From Acidobacteriota bacterium (GTDB taxonomy: Bacteria > Acidobacteriota > Terriglobia > 2-12-FULL-54-10), in NCBI GenBank assembly GCA_009691245.1, contig SHUM01000032.1, positions 1 to 38,740 on the forward strand: DNA of 38,740 nucleotides, given 5' to 3'. The first letter of the stretch is position 1; each line of letters starts with the position of its first letter. The notes below the pieces were generated by a model. That model worked only from the letters and a program-made list of their open reading frames with translations. It did no database searches and had not been told where the DNA came from. Of the stretch, positions 1 through 7,221 are shown piece by piece. The translations under genes and the position numbers were made by a program.

Positions 1-283
1 CATTCTGCGTCTCGATCCACAGCGCCGTCCCGCCCGTCTGCTCGGCGAACAGCGCGAAAGTGACACCGCGCGCTCATGCCTTTACCTCCGTGTCCTCTGC
101 GCCCTCCGCGGTTAAGACGTTTCCGCTGAATTGAATCTGCCCCGGCACAACTTGATTCGCCGCATCACTCGCCGCCGCGGCACTCTCCGCCGCAGAGAGT
201 ATGCGCGGGTGGGCCAGCACCAGAATAAGGCTGGCGAAAAGCAGTGTGTGGAACCAGTAACGGATTGTGGGCGTGTGATGCAT
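1..283 (-). pseudogene. Secreted protein of unknown function, 5' end, interrupted by an in-frame TGA
   Basis: The ATG at 283 follows a good ribosome site (AAGGAGA). It opens a signal peptide (hydrophobic FHTLLFASLILVLA, likely cut after ILSA). The frame reads VPGQIQFSGNVL, crosses a purine-rich tract (TAEGAEDTEVKA), meets TGA at 76-74, and then continues without shift as ARGVTFALFAEQTGG...LWIETQN to the window edge. The segments QFSG and GVTFALFAEQ.GG..LW.ETQN resemble the N-terminal region of large exported proteins I associate with Acidobacteria (recollection, not searched). The piece between them looks foreign and slightly longer than expected. I read this as a gene broken by a repeat-derived tract carrying a stop. 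The rest of the gene lies outside the window. Readthrough is possible but nothing supports it. Confidence 0.6.
85..117 (-). repeat. Purine-rich GCAGAGGA-type tract inside the first gene
   Basis: On the minus strand this reads TTAACCGCGGAGGGCGCAGA followed by GGACACGGAGGTA. It is far more purine-biased than its surroundings and shares the core GCAGAGGA with tracts inside rlmN and mtaB. It ends a few codons before the in-frame TGA that breaks the gene. Confidence 0.5.
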
Positions 284-307
284 GGTCGCGGGTCTCCTTA
301 AAACCAT

Positions 308-571
308 TCAGTCTTTCATCGTCATCCTGATTTCAACTAAATCGCCGGGAGGGCGAGATGCCTCCCAGCACCATAGTGCCAGCGGAGGAGGGTGGACAAG
401 AGGCTACCGTGCGAATTATGACACAAGCTAATGCTGGATTTGGCGAAAAATCGACATGAATTTACAGTAAGGTATAGGCCTAGTAAGCAATAGGCCCTGT
501 CTGTGGATGGAGGCGGCGATTGCCACGGAGTGACGGAAACTACACTCTTGATTAGACTTGCCGCCGGGCCG
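308..571. other. Spacer between the LOG gene and the first gene
   Basis: No convincing gene is seen. The only structure is a weak inverted repeat, GGCCTA / TAGGCC, with an 8-base loop near 482-501. No clear promoter or terminator could be placed, although the first gene should start transcription here. Confidence 0.4.
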
Positions 572-1375
572 TCACACACCGCGCTCGAATAGGATGCGGG
601 CGGGCTTGCGGCGGACGCGGTATTTCAGTCCGAAGCGCTGCGTGGCGGCCTGGACCATGCACTCGGCGGCAACGGCAGGTGAGTCAGTAACCACGATGCG
701 GTCAAGGTCTTCGGCGTCAATGGCGTGATTGGCCAGCAATGACTCGCGAAGGAAGTGAACCAGCGGAGCCCAGTAGGCTGTGCCGAACAGGACGACTGGA
801 AAGTTTTGTATCTTACCGGTCTGAATCAGTGTGGCCACCTCGAAAAGTTCGTCCATGGTGCCGAAGCCGCCGGGAGCGGCGATGAAGCCGTAGGAATACT
901 TCACCAACATCACTTTGCGGATGAAGAAGTAACGGAACTGTACGAAGCGGTCGAGATAGGGGTTGGGCGCTTGCTCCAAGGGCAGGGTGATGTTGCAGCC
1001 GATGGAAGAACCGCCGGCCTCCTTGGCGCCTCTATTCGCCCCTTCCATCAGGCCGGGGCCGCCGCCGGTCATCACCGTGAAGCCCTCCCGTGCGAGTCGG
1101 CCCCCAAGTTCGCGGGCCTGCTGGTAGTAGGGGTGCGACTCGGGGAAACGCGCCGAGCCGAAGACGGTTACGCAAGGGCCGACGAAGTGCAGTTGGCGGA
1201 AGCCGGAGATCAGTTCGCGGAAGACGCGCAGGGCGCGGAAGAACTCGAAGCGGCGGGTACGCGGGCCTTCGAGGAACTTCTGCTCCTCGGGCGTGGAGGA
1301 GGCTTTACCCCAGCGCGGCTCGGGTGCGGGAGTGATGAAGTGCGTGGGGATGATGGAATCGTCGTTGGTGGCCAT
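572..1375 (-). CDS. LOG-family protein (TIGR00730-type Rossmann fold)
   Basis: 267 residues. The core is the lysine-decarboxylase-like fold found in LOG proteins, which release cytokinin-type bases from nucleoside monophosphates. Two signatures are present: GGGPGLMEGANRG at about 104-116 and PGGFGTMDE at about 168-176, the nucleotide-binding and catalytic motifs. The first ~60 residues are an extension seen in longer bacterial members. The substrate in bacteria of this type is not established, so only the family is called. It lies 96 bases after the VTT-protein gene on the same strand and may be the last gene of a ribonuclease J operon. Confidence 0.88.
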   Translation of the reverse strand: MATNDDSIIPTHFITPAPEPRWGKASSTPEEQKFLEGPRTRRFEFFRALRVFRELISGFRQLHFVGPCVTVFGSARFPESHPYYQQARELGGRLAREGFTVMTGGGPGLMEGANRGAKEAGGSSIGCNITLPLEQAPNPYLDRFVQFRYFFIRKVMLVKYSYGFIAAPGGFGTMDELFEVATLIQTGKIQNFPVVLFGTAYWAPLVHFLRESLLANHAIDAEDLDRIVVTDSPAVAAECMVQAATQRFGLKYRVRRKPARILFERGV

Positions 1376-1471
1376 GCAGCTAGAGTAAACCAGTCAGGGG
1401 CGAGGCCGGAAGGAGTAACGTTAGGCCAGTGGCGCTGAACATGTAGCGCGGCACGGTCACACCGCATTGCC

Positions 1472-2161
1472 CTAACCGTGGTTGCGGGTGATGCGGTGGT
1501 GGATGGTGCGCAGGGCCAGCGCGCTGAACGCGATGACCACCGCGCCCAGGCCGATGAGCAGCGTGGTCTGGCGTTCGAGGAAGCTGGCGCCGAGGTAAAT
1601 GGTGGCGATGGCGTAGGGCAGCTCGACAGTCAGCAAGATGACGAAATATTTCCAGAAGGGATAGCGCGCCAGGCCCAGCAGATATCCGGGAACCTCCGAG
1701 GGCACGGCGAACTGAAAGAGCAGGACGAAGCCGAAGCCCGCGCGATGGGTGATGATATTTTCGTAGCGGTGCAGCGCCGGGCCGCGGTGCAGCGCCGTTA
1801 CCACCTGCCGCCCCAGATAGCGCCCGATGGCATAAGCCAGCGCGCCGCCGATGATCCAGCCGGTCCACAGCAGCAAAACGCTGATGGCCTTGCCCCAAAC
1901 GAGTATGGCCACGGGGGCGATGAGCGCGCTCGAAACAAACGCCACCATCGCCGAGGTGGCGGCCAGCGCGACGAAGGCGATCACGCCCAGCACGGGGCGG
2001 GTCCGTACAATGGCTTCCGTGGCGATAAGCAGATCGAGCAGCCAGGAGTGAACCGAGTCGGAAGTAGCGGCCAGAACAATGCCGATGGCCAGCAGGAGCA
2101 GAATCACAGCTCGACGCCTGGTGGAAGGGAATCGTTGCGCGAGATGCAACTTGGTCTCCAA
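1472..2161 (-). CDS. VTT-domain (TVP38/TMEM64, DedA-like) membrane protein
   Basis: 229 residues with about five hydrophobic segments. The middle carries the VTT/SNARE-associated pattern: an IGGALAYAIGRYLGR helix, then FGFVLLFQFAVPSEVPGYLLGLARYPFWKYF. Members sit in the inner membrane; DedA and related proteins are implicated in lipid flipping, but the substrate here cannot be read from sequence. The start is TTG at 2161, one base after the TAG of ribonuclease J (2165-2163), so translation is probably coupled to that gene. No in-frame ATG fits as well. Confidence 0.85.
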   Translation of the reverse strand: METKLHLAQRFPSTRRRAVILLLLAIGIVLAATSDSVHSWLLDLLIATEAIVRTRPVLGVIAFVALAATSAMVAFVSSALIAPVAILVWGKAISVLLLWTGWIIGGALAYAIGRYLGRQVVTALHRGPALHRYENIITHRAGFGFVLLFQFAVPSEVPGYLLGLARYPFWKYFVILLTVELPYAIATIYLGASFLERQTTLLIGLGAVVIAFSALALRTIHHRITRNHG

Positions 2162-2162
2162 C

Positions 2163-3830
2163 CTAAATTTCCATAATGACTGGCAGAATCAGCGGGTGGC
2201 GCGAGGTTTGCTTCTTGATGTAGCGCTTCAGGTCGGCGCGAATTTTCTCTTTGATCAATCCATAGTCACCGCGCACCTCGCCGGAGGATTTTTCGAGCGT
2301 GCCGACGATAATCTCCTTGGCGTTGGTCAGAAAAGCCTCGGTGTCATCGCCGAAGACGAAGCCGCGGCTGATGATCTCGGGATAGGATTCGATCTTGCCG
2401 CTGAGCTTGTTGATGGCGATGATGGGGATGACGATGCCGTCCTCGGAGATATGGCGGCGGTCGCGGATAATCATATCTTCGACCACTTCGTCGATCGATC
2501 CAGAGTCGATGCACAGCCGTCCCACGGTGACGCGGCCGGACTTGCGCGCGCCGTCGCCGTCGAACTCCAGCACATCGCCGATCTCGAGGACGAAGGTCTC
2601 CTTGATCTCCTCAATGTGCGCCGCGAGCCGCGCATGTCGCAGCAGGTGGCGGTACTCGCCGTGCATGGGGATGAAATATTTCGGCTTGGCCAGGTTGAGC
2701 ATGAGCAGCAGCTCCTCCTGACTGGCGTGCCCGGAGACGTGAATGGGCGGCTGCGAGCCGTCATCGTAGATGACTTCGGCGCCGCGGCGGCAGAGGTGGT
2801 TGATCATGCGGAAGATGGGTTTATCATTGCCCGGAATGATGCGGGAGGACAAGATTACCGTGTCGCCGGACTCGATGACGGCCTGACGATGATCGTCCAC
2901 GGCGGCGCGCGCCAGGCCCGACATGGGTTCGCCCTGGCAGCCGGTGATGATCACGGCGACGCGCTCGCGCTGTGTGGATTTAATGTCGGCGGAGCGCAGC
3001 AGCATGCCGTCGGGGATGGTCAGGTATCCCAGCCGGTGCGCGATCTCGGTGGTGTTGGAGAGGCTCCGGCCGAGGAAGGCGACCTTGCGTTTGGCCTGCT
3101 GCGCCAGATCGACGATCAACTGGATGCGGTGCATGGAGCTCGAGAAGCACGAAACGTACACGCGCTTCTGCGCGCGCGAGATGAGGTGCTCCAGGCGCGG
3201 GCGAACGGCTCGCTCCGAGGGCGTGGAGCCGGCGCGCTCCACGTTGGTGGAATCAGAGAACAGCGCCAGCACGCCGCGCTTGCCATACTCGGCGACAGTG
3301 TGCAGGTCAAAGACCTCGCCGTCGGTGGGCGTGGGGTCAATCTTGAAGTCACCGGTGTGCAGGATCACGCCCAGCGGCGTGGTGATGGCTAGCATGGCCG
3401 CGTTGACGATGCTGTGCGTTACGTGAATGAACTCGATCGTAAACGGGCCGACGGTGATGCGCTGCTTGGGCTTGGTCTCATGCAACTTCACTTTGCCGAG
3501 CAGGTTGTGTTCGGCCAGCTTGCCCTCCACCAGCGCCAGCGTGAAGGGTGTGCCGTAGACGGGGCGATTGATTTCAGCGAGCACGTAGGGCAGCGCGCCG
3601 ATGTGGTCCTCGTGGCCGTGCGTCAGGATGAAGGCGCGAACGTATTTCTCATTTTCCTTGAGATAGGTGATGTCGGGGATGACGATGTCGACGCCGAGCA
3701 GCTCGGCCTCGGGGAAGGTCATGCCGGCGTCAATGACGATGATGTCATCGCCATAGCGGATGGCCATCATGTTCTTGCCGAACTCGCCCAGCCCGCCGAG
3801 CGGGATCACTTGCAGTTTTTTATCAGCCAT
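2163..3830 (-). CDS. rnj: Ribonuclease J (metallo-beta-lactamase / beta-CASP nuclease)
   Basis: 555 residues, the usual length. The zinc motif HGHEDH is at residues 71-76, further metal ligands lie in HTGDFKID, and the beta-CASP part has DSTN, GCQGEPMS and SGHASQEEL. The enzyme acts as endo- and 5'-3' exonuclease in RNA processing and decay, in the cytoplasm. The ATG at 3830 starts the conserved N-terminus (KLQVIPLGGLGEFGKN). It lies 38 bases after mazF on the same strand and its stop almost touches the start of the VTT gene, so the three are likely transcribed together. No disruption is seen. Confidence 0.96.
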   Translation of the reverse strand: MADKKLQVIPLGGLGEFGKNMMAIRYGDDIIVIDAGMTFPEAELLGVDIVIPDITYLKENEKYVRAFILTHGHEDHIGALPYVLAEINRPVYGTPFTLALVEGKLAEHNLLGKVKLHETKPKQRITVGPFTIEFIHVTHSIVNAAMLAITTPLGVILHTGDFKIDPTPTDGEVFDLHTVAEYGKRGVLALFSDSTNVERAGSTPSERAVRPRLEHLISRAQKRVYVSCFSSSMHRIQLIVDLAQQAKRKVAFLGRSLSNTTEIAHRLGYLTIPDGMLLRSADIKSTQRERVAVIITGCQGEPMSGLARAAVDDHRQAVIESGDTVILSSRIIPGNDKPIFRMINHLCRRGAEVIYDDGSQPPIHVSGHASQEELLLMLNLAKPKYFIPMHGEYRHLLRHARLAAHIEEIKETFVLEIGDVLEFDGDGARKSGRVTVGRLCIDSGSIDEVVEDMIIRDRRHISEDGIVIPIIAINKLSGKIESYPEIISRGFVFGDDTEAFLTNAKEIIVGTLEKSSGEVRGDYGLIKEKIRADLKRYIKKQTSRHPLILPVIMEI

Positions 3831-3868
3831 GTAGGTGCGCGAACCTCACAGGATATACAAATTAAATA

Positions 3869-4213
3869 TCATTCATTATGCAGAAGTGTGTCGAGCGTTT
3901 CCAAAACATCACTTAAGAATGCTGGAGAAACACGGCAACAGAATTCCGCGCGGCGGACTTTCCAGTCCAGATTCTTCACCGCGTCCGAGAGGACACATCC
4001 CGACACGGGTAAATTGCCCGGGAGCTTTACTTCAAAGGCGAAGCCCTTTTGCTGGCTGGTGATCGGACAAAACACGGCCAGTCCAACTTTCCCATTATAA
4101 CTCGATGGCGAAAGAACCAGCGCGGGACGACGACCGCTTAGTTTGTGGCCGGCGTGCGGGTCCAAGGTAATCCAGGCGATATCTCCGCGCTCGGGGATGT
4201 ATCGCGAGGCCAC
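3869..4213 (-). CDS. mazF: MazF/PemK-type endoribonuclease toxin
   Basis: 114 residues from a GTG start at 4213 that shares its G with the TAG stop of mazE (TAGTG), giving translational coupling. The N-terminus ASRYIPERGDIAWITLDP is the standard MazF beginning. The conserved RRPALVLSP, CPITSQ and SDAVKNLDWKVR segments that form the RNA site are all present. MazF cleaves single-stranded RNA at short motifs when its antitoxin is lost. The sequence preference cannot be read here. It looks intact and forms a complete type II module with mazE, directly upstream of ribonuclease J. A longer frame from 4252 exists but overlaps mazE without a ribosome site. Confidence 0.92.
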   Translation of the reverse strand: MASRYIPERGDIAWITLDPHAGHKLSGRRPALVLSPSSYNGKVGLAVFCPITSQQKGFAFEVKLPGNLPVSGCVLSDAVKNLDWKVRRAEFCCRVSPAFLSDVLETLDTLLHNE

Positions 4214-4455
4214 TACCAGATCTCCCGTCCGACTGGTTTGCCAGTGTCCCATTCACCATGAAGATTGGATTTCTTCACTCCGGCAAGCATATCTTTCAGC
4301 CGCAATTTGCGCTTGCGGACCGGCGACACGATCAGACGCCCATCGGAGATGGTTAGCTCAACGGCGGAACCTGCCTCTACTCCGGCGTCCTGTGCGAAAG
4401 GCTTGGGGATGCGAAGCCCTAGGCTGTTCCCCCACTTTTGAACCTGCACGCGCAT
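4213..4455 (-). CDS. mazE: MazE-type AbrB-fold antitoxin
   Basis: 80 residues. The start at 4455 is set by a GGGAGG ribosome site six bases upstream; an ATG-less extension to 4485 is not needed. The N-terminus RVQVQKWGNSLGLRIPK is the swapped-hairpin DNA-binding domain (AbrB/MazE), followed by a flexible charged tail ending GKPVGREIW that should wrap MazF. MazE-MazF complexes normally bind their own promoter, so the operator should lie just above 4455. No clear palindrome was found there. Confidence 0.92.
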   Translation of the reverse strand: MRVQVQKWGNSLGLRIPKPFAQDAGVEAGSAVELTISDGRLIVSPVRKRKLRLKDMLAGVKKSNLHGEWDTGKPVGREIW

Positions 4456-4661
4456 CGCGAACCTCCCGGCTCTAAGTTTATACAATGAATATACGTCATC
4501 AGCCGGGACGGATCAAGTGCCCTGCGGTTTTCCGGCGACTGAACCATGCTGGAGGGTAAAGGGGGCGAATCCTCACAAGTATGCTCCGCGTCCGAAATGC
4601 GCCGGGTGTTATGGCCTCCGCCAGAATGTCAACGGCAGCTTGCTTCGGCTTAGCGCCATGT

Positions 4662-4799
4662 TCAGGGAACAAGCGTAATCGCGGCGTTATTGCTTTGGGC
4701 GTTTCCCCGGACGACAATCACATTGACGCTCCCCAGGCCGGCGTCAGTCGGAATCTGCGCATTGATCTGGACGGGAGAGACGTAAAACAGCGGCGCCGC
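4662..4799 (-). pseudogene. Fragment of a Solibacter-type C-terminal domain (TIGR03437-like)
   Basis: The frame reads AAPLFYVSPVQINAQIPTDA then GLGSVNVIVVRGNAQSN and stops at 4664-4662. It matches in pattern the middle of the C-terminal domain of the intact protein at 33203-35362 (APLFFVSSSQVNAKIPWGVA). Both upstream and downstream parts of the domain are missing. It abuts, in another frame, the tail of the decayed binding-protein gene, so it is a remnant fused there by rearrangement. Confidence 0.65.
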
Positions 4800-5715
4800 C
4801 CGCGCTGATGGCGGGAGGCCCTTGCGGCCCGCCGCCATCGGGTCCATAGCCCAGGCTGGCCTGGCTGTTCTCCCGCGCCGAAGGCCACCAGAGAGCATGA
4901 TCGAGGCCCGGATAGCGGGCGGCTCGAACACGCGCCTGCGTGGCAGGCAGCAAGAGATATTTTTCCAGGGCCAGGGCTCCCTGGAGATTGGCATTGGGGA
5001 ACCTCTCCGGTTTCAGAACCACGGTAACCATCATCCGGCTGAGAATGGCGTCATTCACGAGCAGCGGGCGTAGGGCGGCTTGAGTTTCTTCCAGATATTG
5101 CAGGAAGGGCACCAGCCCCCAGATGGTGTAGGCGCCGCGTTGCGCTGCCGCCGCCACCGCGTTGGCCTCGCGCAATCCCATGTCCACGTACCAGCCCTCT
5201 TTGCTGGGACGCCCGGCAAATTACCATAGCAGATCCTCGGTGTACTTCGGAATCCCGCTATTGTTGACGACGAAGGTAGACCGAGTTTGGGCGATCCGGC
5301 GAAAACCCTCCACGGCGTCCGAGAGACCGGAGATGCGCGCCGGATCGCTGGGTGGTCCGATGATCACATTCTGATTGCCGAAAACGAATCGCGGCCACAA
5401 ATCAAAGCCGTCGGCCATGAAAGGCTCAAGTCCGGCATGACCGTAGTGCGAGATGACCAGGTCCGCCTGACCGCCGCGGGCTCGCTCGTAGACGTCTTCC
5501 CCCGAATAGACTTCCACGCGAAGGCCGGTCTGCCTCTCGAATTCCGGCAGAACCTCGCGCAGCAACCCGCCCTCCGCCGGCGTATTGACCACCGCGAGAC
5601 GAACCAGGTTGCTTTGTGCGCGTGCCTCGCGGACTGAGAAGAACCAAACCCAGAGAATCAGGATGATCGGAAGCGCTGACCAAACGAAACCCCGGCTCGC
5701 TTTACTCCAAGGCAT
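4744..5715 (-). pseudogene. Tungstate/molybdate-type ABC substrate-binding protein, broken by an in-frame TAA
   Basis: The ATG at 5715 has a strong site (GGAGGG) and opens a signal peptide ending near ARAQ. The first part (LVRLAVVNTPAEGGLLREVL, FERQTG, GQADLVISHYG, GNQNVIIGPPSDPA) is the N-terminal lobe of a TupA/PBP-like binding protein. After EDLLW the frame meets TAA at 5223-5221 and continues without shift as FAGRPSKEGWYVDMG, AYTIWGLVPFLQ, NDAILSRMMVTVV, YPGLDHALWWP, the C-terminal lobe. One change (CAA to TAA) would explain the stop. After WWPSAREN the frame runs on out of register through the TIGR03437-like fragment. It starts 13 bases after the HMA gene, so the two were one operon. The ligand is not certain; another oxyanion is possible. 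Confidence 0.75.
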
Positions 5716-5728
5716 GGTTCCCTCCTGG

Positions 5729-6223
5729 TTACGGCTCGACCGGTTTGGCCTGGACTACCTTCAGCCTGAGGGGGTCTGCGGAGTCGTCTAGCGAGGCCAC
5801 CACGGAGAGGATGGCGTCGGAGGTGGCTGGCAGCGGCGTCGCGCCCTCCGCGGGCTCGATCAGCAGGAAGCGGTCTTCGCCGGCGATGAGAAAGTGCTTG
5901 GCGCCTTCTTCCACGATGTGGCCACGCGCTACGATCTGGATGAGCACGAAGGCCGCGTCGGCCTTGTCGGCGGCTTCGCGCAGAATCTTGGCGTCAAAGC
6001 TGGTGTCGGGCTTATAGGCGACAAAAACGATGTTCTTCTGCATGTCAACGATAACTTCGGCAACGCCAGACTGGCGTTCGAGGATCGACTTGATAGTCGC
6101 TCCGCAGGATCCTCAGAGTGCGCGATTGGCGCGCGCCGCAACGCGCTCCACCTGCGCTGAGGCGAGTGTGCTGCCCACGGCGATCAGCAGAAACGCCGCC
6201 GCTAATCTAAATTGAGTTCGCAT
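5729..6223 (-). CDS. Candidate periplasmic selenoprotein: HMA-like domain with a UxxC motif (in-frame UGA)
   Basis: Read from ATG 6223 through one TGA (6115-6113), this is a 164-residue protein. Residues 1-23 form a signal peptide (AAAFLLIAVGSTLASA, cut before Q24). Codon 37 is TGA, followed by Gly-Ser-Cys40-Gly, giving U-G-S-C where HMA copper/mercury chaperones have CxxC. The domain then follows the fold: ATIKSILERQSGV, AEVIVDMQKNIVFVAYKPD, SFDAKILREAADKADAAFVL. There is no other stop or shift, and the ATG after the stop (6043) would lose the whole motif. RNA after the UGA can form a bulged hairpin (GAGGAU/AUCCUC outside CGACU/AGUCG) and a second one, AACGCC-AGUCU-GGCGUU, whose loop has a GU as in known bacterial SECIS elements, but that loop lies about 41 bases from the UGA, slightly far. 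HMA-type selenoproteins such as MerP-like forms have been predicted elsewhere (recollection). The alternative is a nonsense mutation of TGC/TGT. Confidence 0.6.
6062..6114 (-). promoter_or_regulatory. Possible SECIS region downstream of the in-frame UGA
   Basis: Directly after the UGA the message can pair GAGGAU with AUCCUC around a short stem CGACU-AUCA-AGUCG. Further on AACGCC pairs with GGCGUU across the loop AGUCU. The second loop resembles the E. coli fdhF loop (GGUCU). The first lacks a loop G, and the second is a little beyond the usual distance from the UGA, so neither is a perfect match. Confidence 0.35.
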
Positions 6224-6304
6224 GTTCTTGTCCCCCTTACAGCCAACTATACCCCACGCCGGAATCAGTCACAAAAAATAATTGCGGCAGTTGCCTGTGG
6301 ACTG

Positions 6305-6462
6305 ATCCGAGCCGCGACAATTATGGAGCGTCCACGATGCACGAAACCCTGAACTCTAAACGCGACCGAAGTACTGTGGGAACGACGGAATGCTCCTGAA
6401 GGCGGGACTTGGTTGCGCACACAATTATCGTGGACGCTCCATGACGGTAGCGGCTCAGATAC
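6305..6462 (-). mobile_element. MITE-like palindromic element, copy 1
   Basis: 158 bases with imperfect terminal inverted repeats: ATCCGAGCCGCGACAATTAT at the left end and, reversed, GTATCTGAGCCGCTACCGTC at the right. No coding capacity. The reverse complement aligns along its whole length with copy 2 at 7021-7194; copy 2 has about 14 extra bases (CAGGGTCCCGTCAT). The similarity may continue a little past the right end (CATCCCGAAAAGCGC), so the exact ends are uncertain. Confidence 0.8.
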
Positions 6463-6483
6463 AACAACATCCCGAAAAGCGCC

Positions 6484-6936
6484 CTAATTCCCGTCGTAGG
6501 CCTGCCAGACGCTGGTTTTGCCGTCCATGGTGAACAGCAGGACTTTGAACGCGTCTTTCTTCGAACCCATGTCCATGCCGGGCGAGCCCATGGGCATCCC
6601 CGGGACGGCGAGTCCCAGCGCCTTGGGCTTTTCCTTCAGCAGGCGATGAATATCCGCCGCCGGGACGTGGCCTTCAATCGCGTAGACCTCGACGATGCCG
6701 AAGTGGCAGGAGCGCAGCTCCGCCGGGATTTTCGCCTTGTCCTTGCGCTCGTCAAGATCATCCACGTCATGCGCTGTTACCTGAAAGCCGTTGGTGCGCA
6801 GATGATCGAGCCACACGCTGCAGCAGCCGCAGGACTTGGATTTATAAACAGTAATCTCCGGATCAGCGGCACGCGCGGCAACGCTCATGGTCGCCAGGAG
6901 AATAATCAGCACGGGCAGGATGGTTCTCAATCGCAT
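6484..6936 (-). CDS. Exported DUF411 metal-binding protein
   Basis: About 150 residues. I choose ATG 6936 because AGGAG lies ten bases upstream; a TTG at 6945 is too close to it. Residues 1-20 are a signal peptide (LRTILPVLIILLATMSVAARA). The mature part begins with EITVYKSKSCGCCSVWLDHL, the Cys-Gly-Cys-Cys motif of DUF411, followed by FQVTAHDVDDL, PAELRSCHFGIVEVYAIEGHVPAADIHRLL, and a methionine-rich MPMGSPGMDMG. DUF411 proteins are linked to copper and other metal resistance and bind metal in the periplasm. The Met-rich stretch would suit Cu(I). It lies upstream of the HMA gene on the same strand, separated by MITE copy 1, and between the two MITE copies. Confidence 0.88.
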   Translation of the reverse strand: MRLRTILPVLIILLATMSVAARAADPEITVYKSKSCGCCSVWLDHLRTNGFQVTAHDVDDLDERKDKAKIPAELRSCHFGIVEVYAIEGHVPAADIHRLLKEKPKALGLAVPGMPMGSPGMDMGSKKDAFKVLLFTMDGKTSVWQAYDGN

Positions 6937-7020
6937 ATGCGGCAAACTCCTTTTGCGGGGTAGACAGTTACGTTTCTAAGGACAATATAACAGAGAACAC
7001 AGCGGGATGGGGAAAATGGT

Positions 7021-7194
7021 GTATCCGAGCCGCGACAGTCATGGAGCGTCCACGATAATTGTGTGCGCAACCAAGTCCTGCCATCAGGGTCCCGTCATCA
7101 GGAGCATTCCATCGTTCCCACAGTACTTCGGTTGCGTTTAGAGTTTAGATGTTCGTGCATTGTGGACTCTCCATTACTGTCGCGGCTCGGATAC
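7021..7194 (+). mobile_element. MITE-like palindromic element, copy 2
   Basis: 174 bases in opposite orientation to copy 1. Ends GTATCCGAGCCGCGACAGTC and CTGTCGCGGCTCGGATAC are near-perfect inverted repeats. Its right end lies 27 bases before the rlmN start codon, so the rlmN leader includes or abuts this element. The open frame from 7063 into rlmN is read-through of the element, not the real start. Confidence 0.82.
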
Positions 7195-7221
7195 ACCATC
7201 CCGGAAAACGCGCTAAACTGG

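Noticed and set aside
74-76. Selenocysteine at the TGA of the first gene
   Set aside because: The codon is beside a repeat tract in a non-conserved linker, with no redox motif.
755-1438. Long plus-strand frame opposite the LOG gene
   Set aside because: It is the complement of a well-conserved gene with no ribosome site and no recognisable domain.
2079-3392. 437-residue plus-strand frame opposite ribonuclease J
   Set aside because: High G+C antisense frame; composition and lack of motifs mark it as a shadow.
4499-4717. 72-residue minus-strand frame after the domain fragment
   Set aside because: No ribosome site, no recognisable sequence, overlaps the TIGR03437-like fragment.
5221-5223. Recoded TAA in the binding-protein gene
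   Set aside because: TAA is not used for selenocysteine, and no catalytic residue is expected there; a nonsense mutation is simpler.
7063-7221. N-terminal extension of RlmN
   Set aside because: It lies within the MITE-like element and its residues do not match the RlmN beginning.
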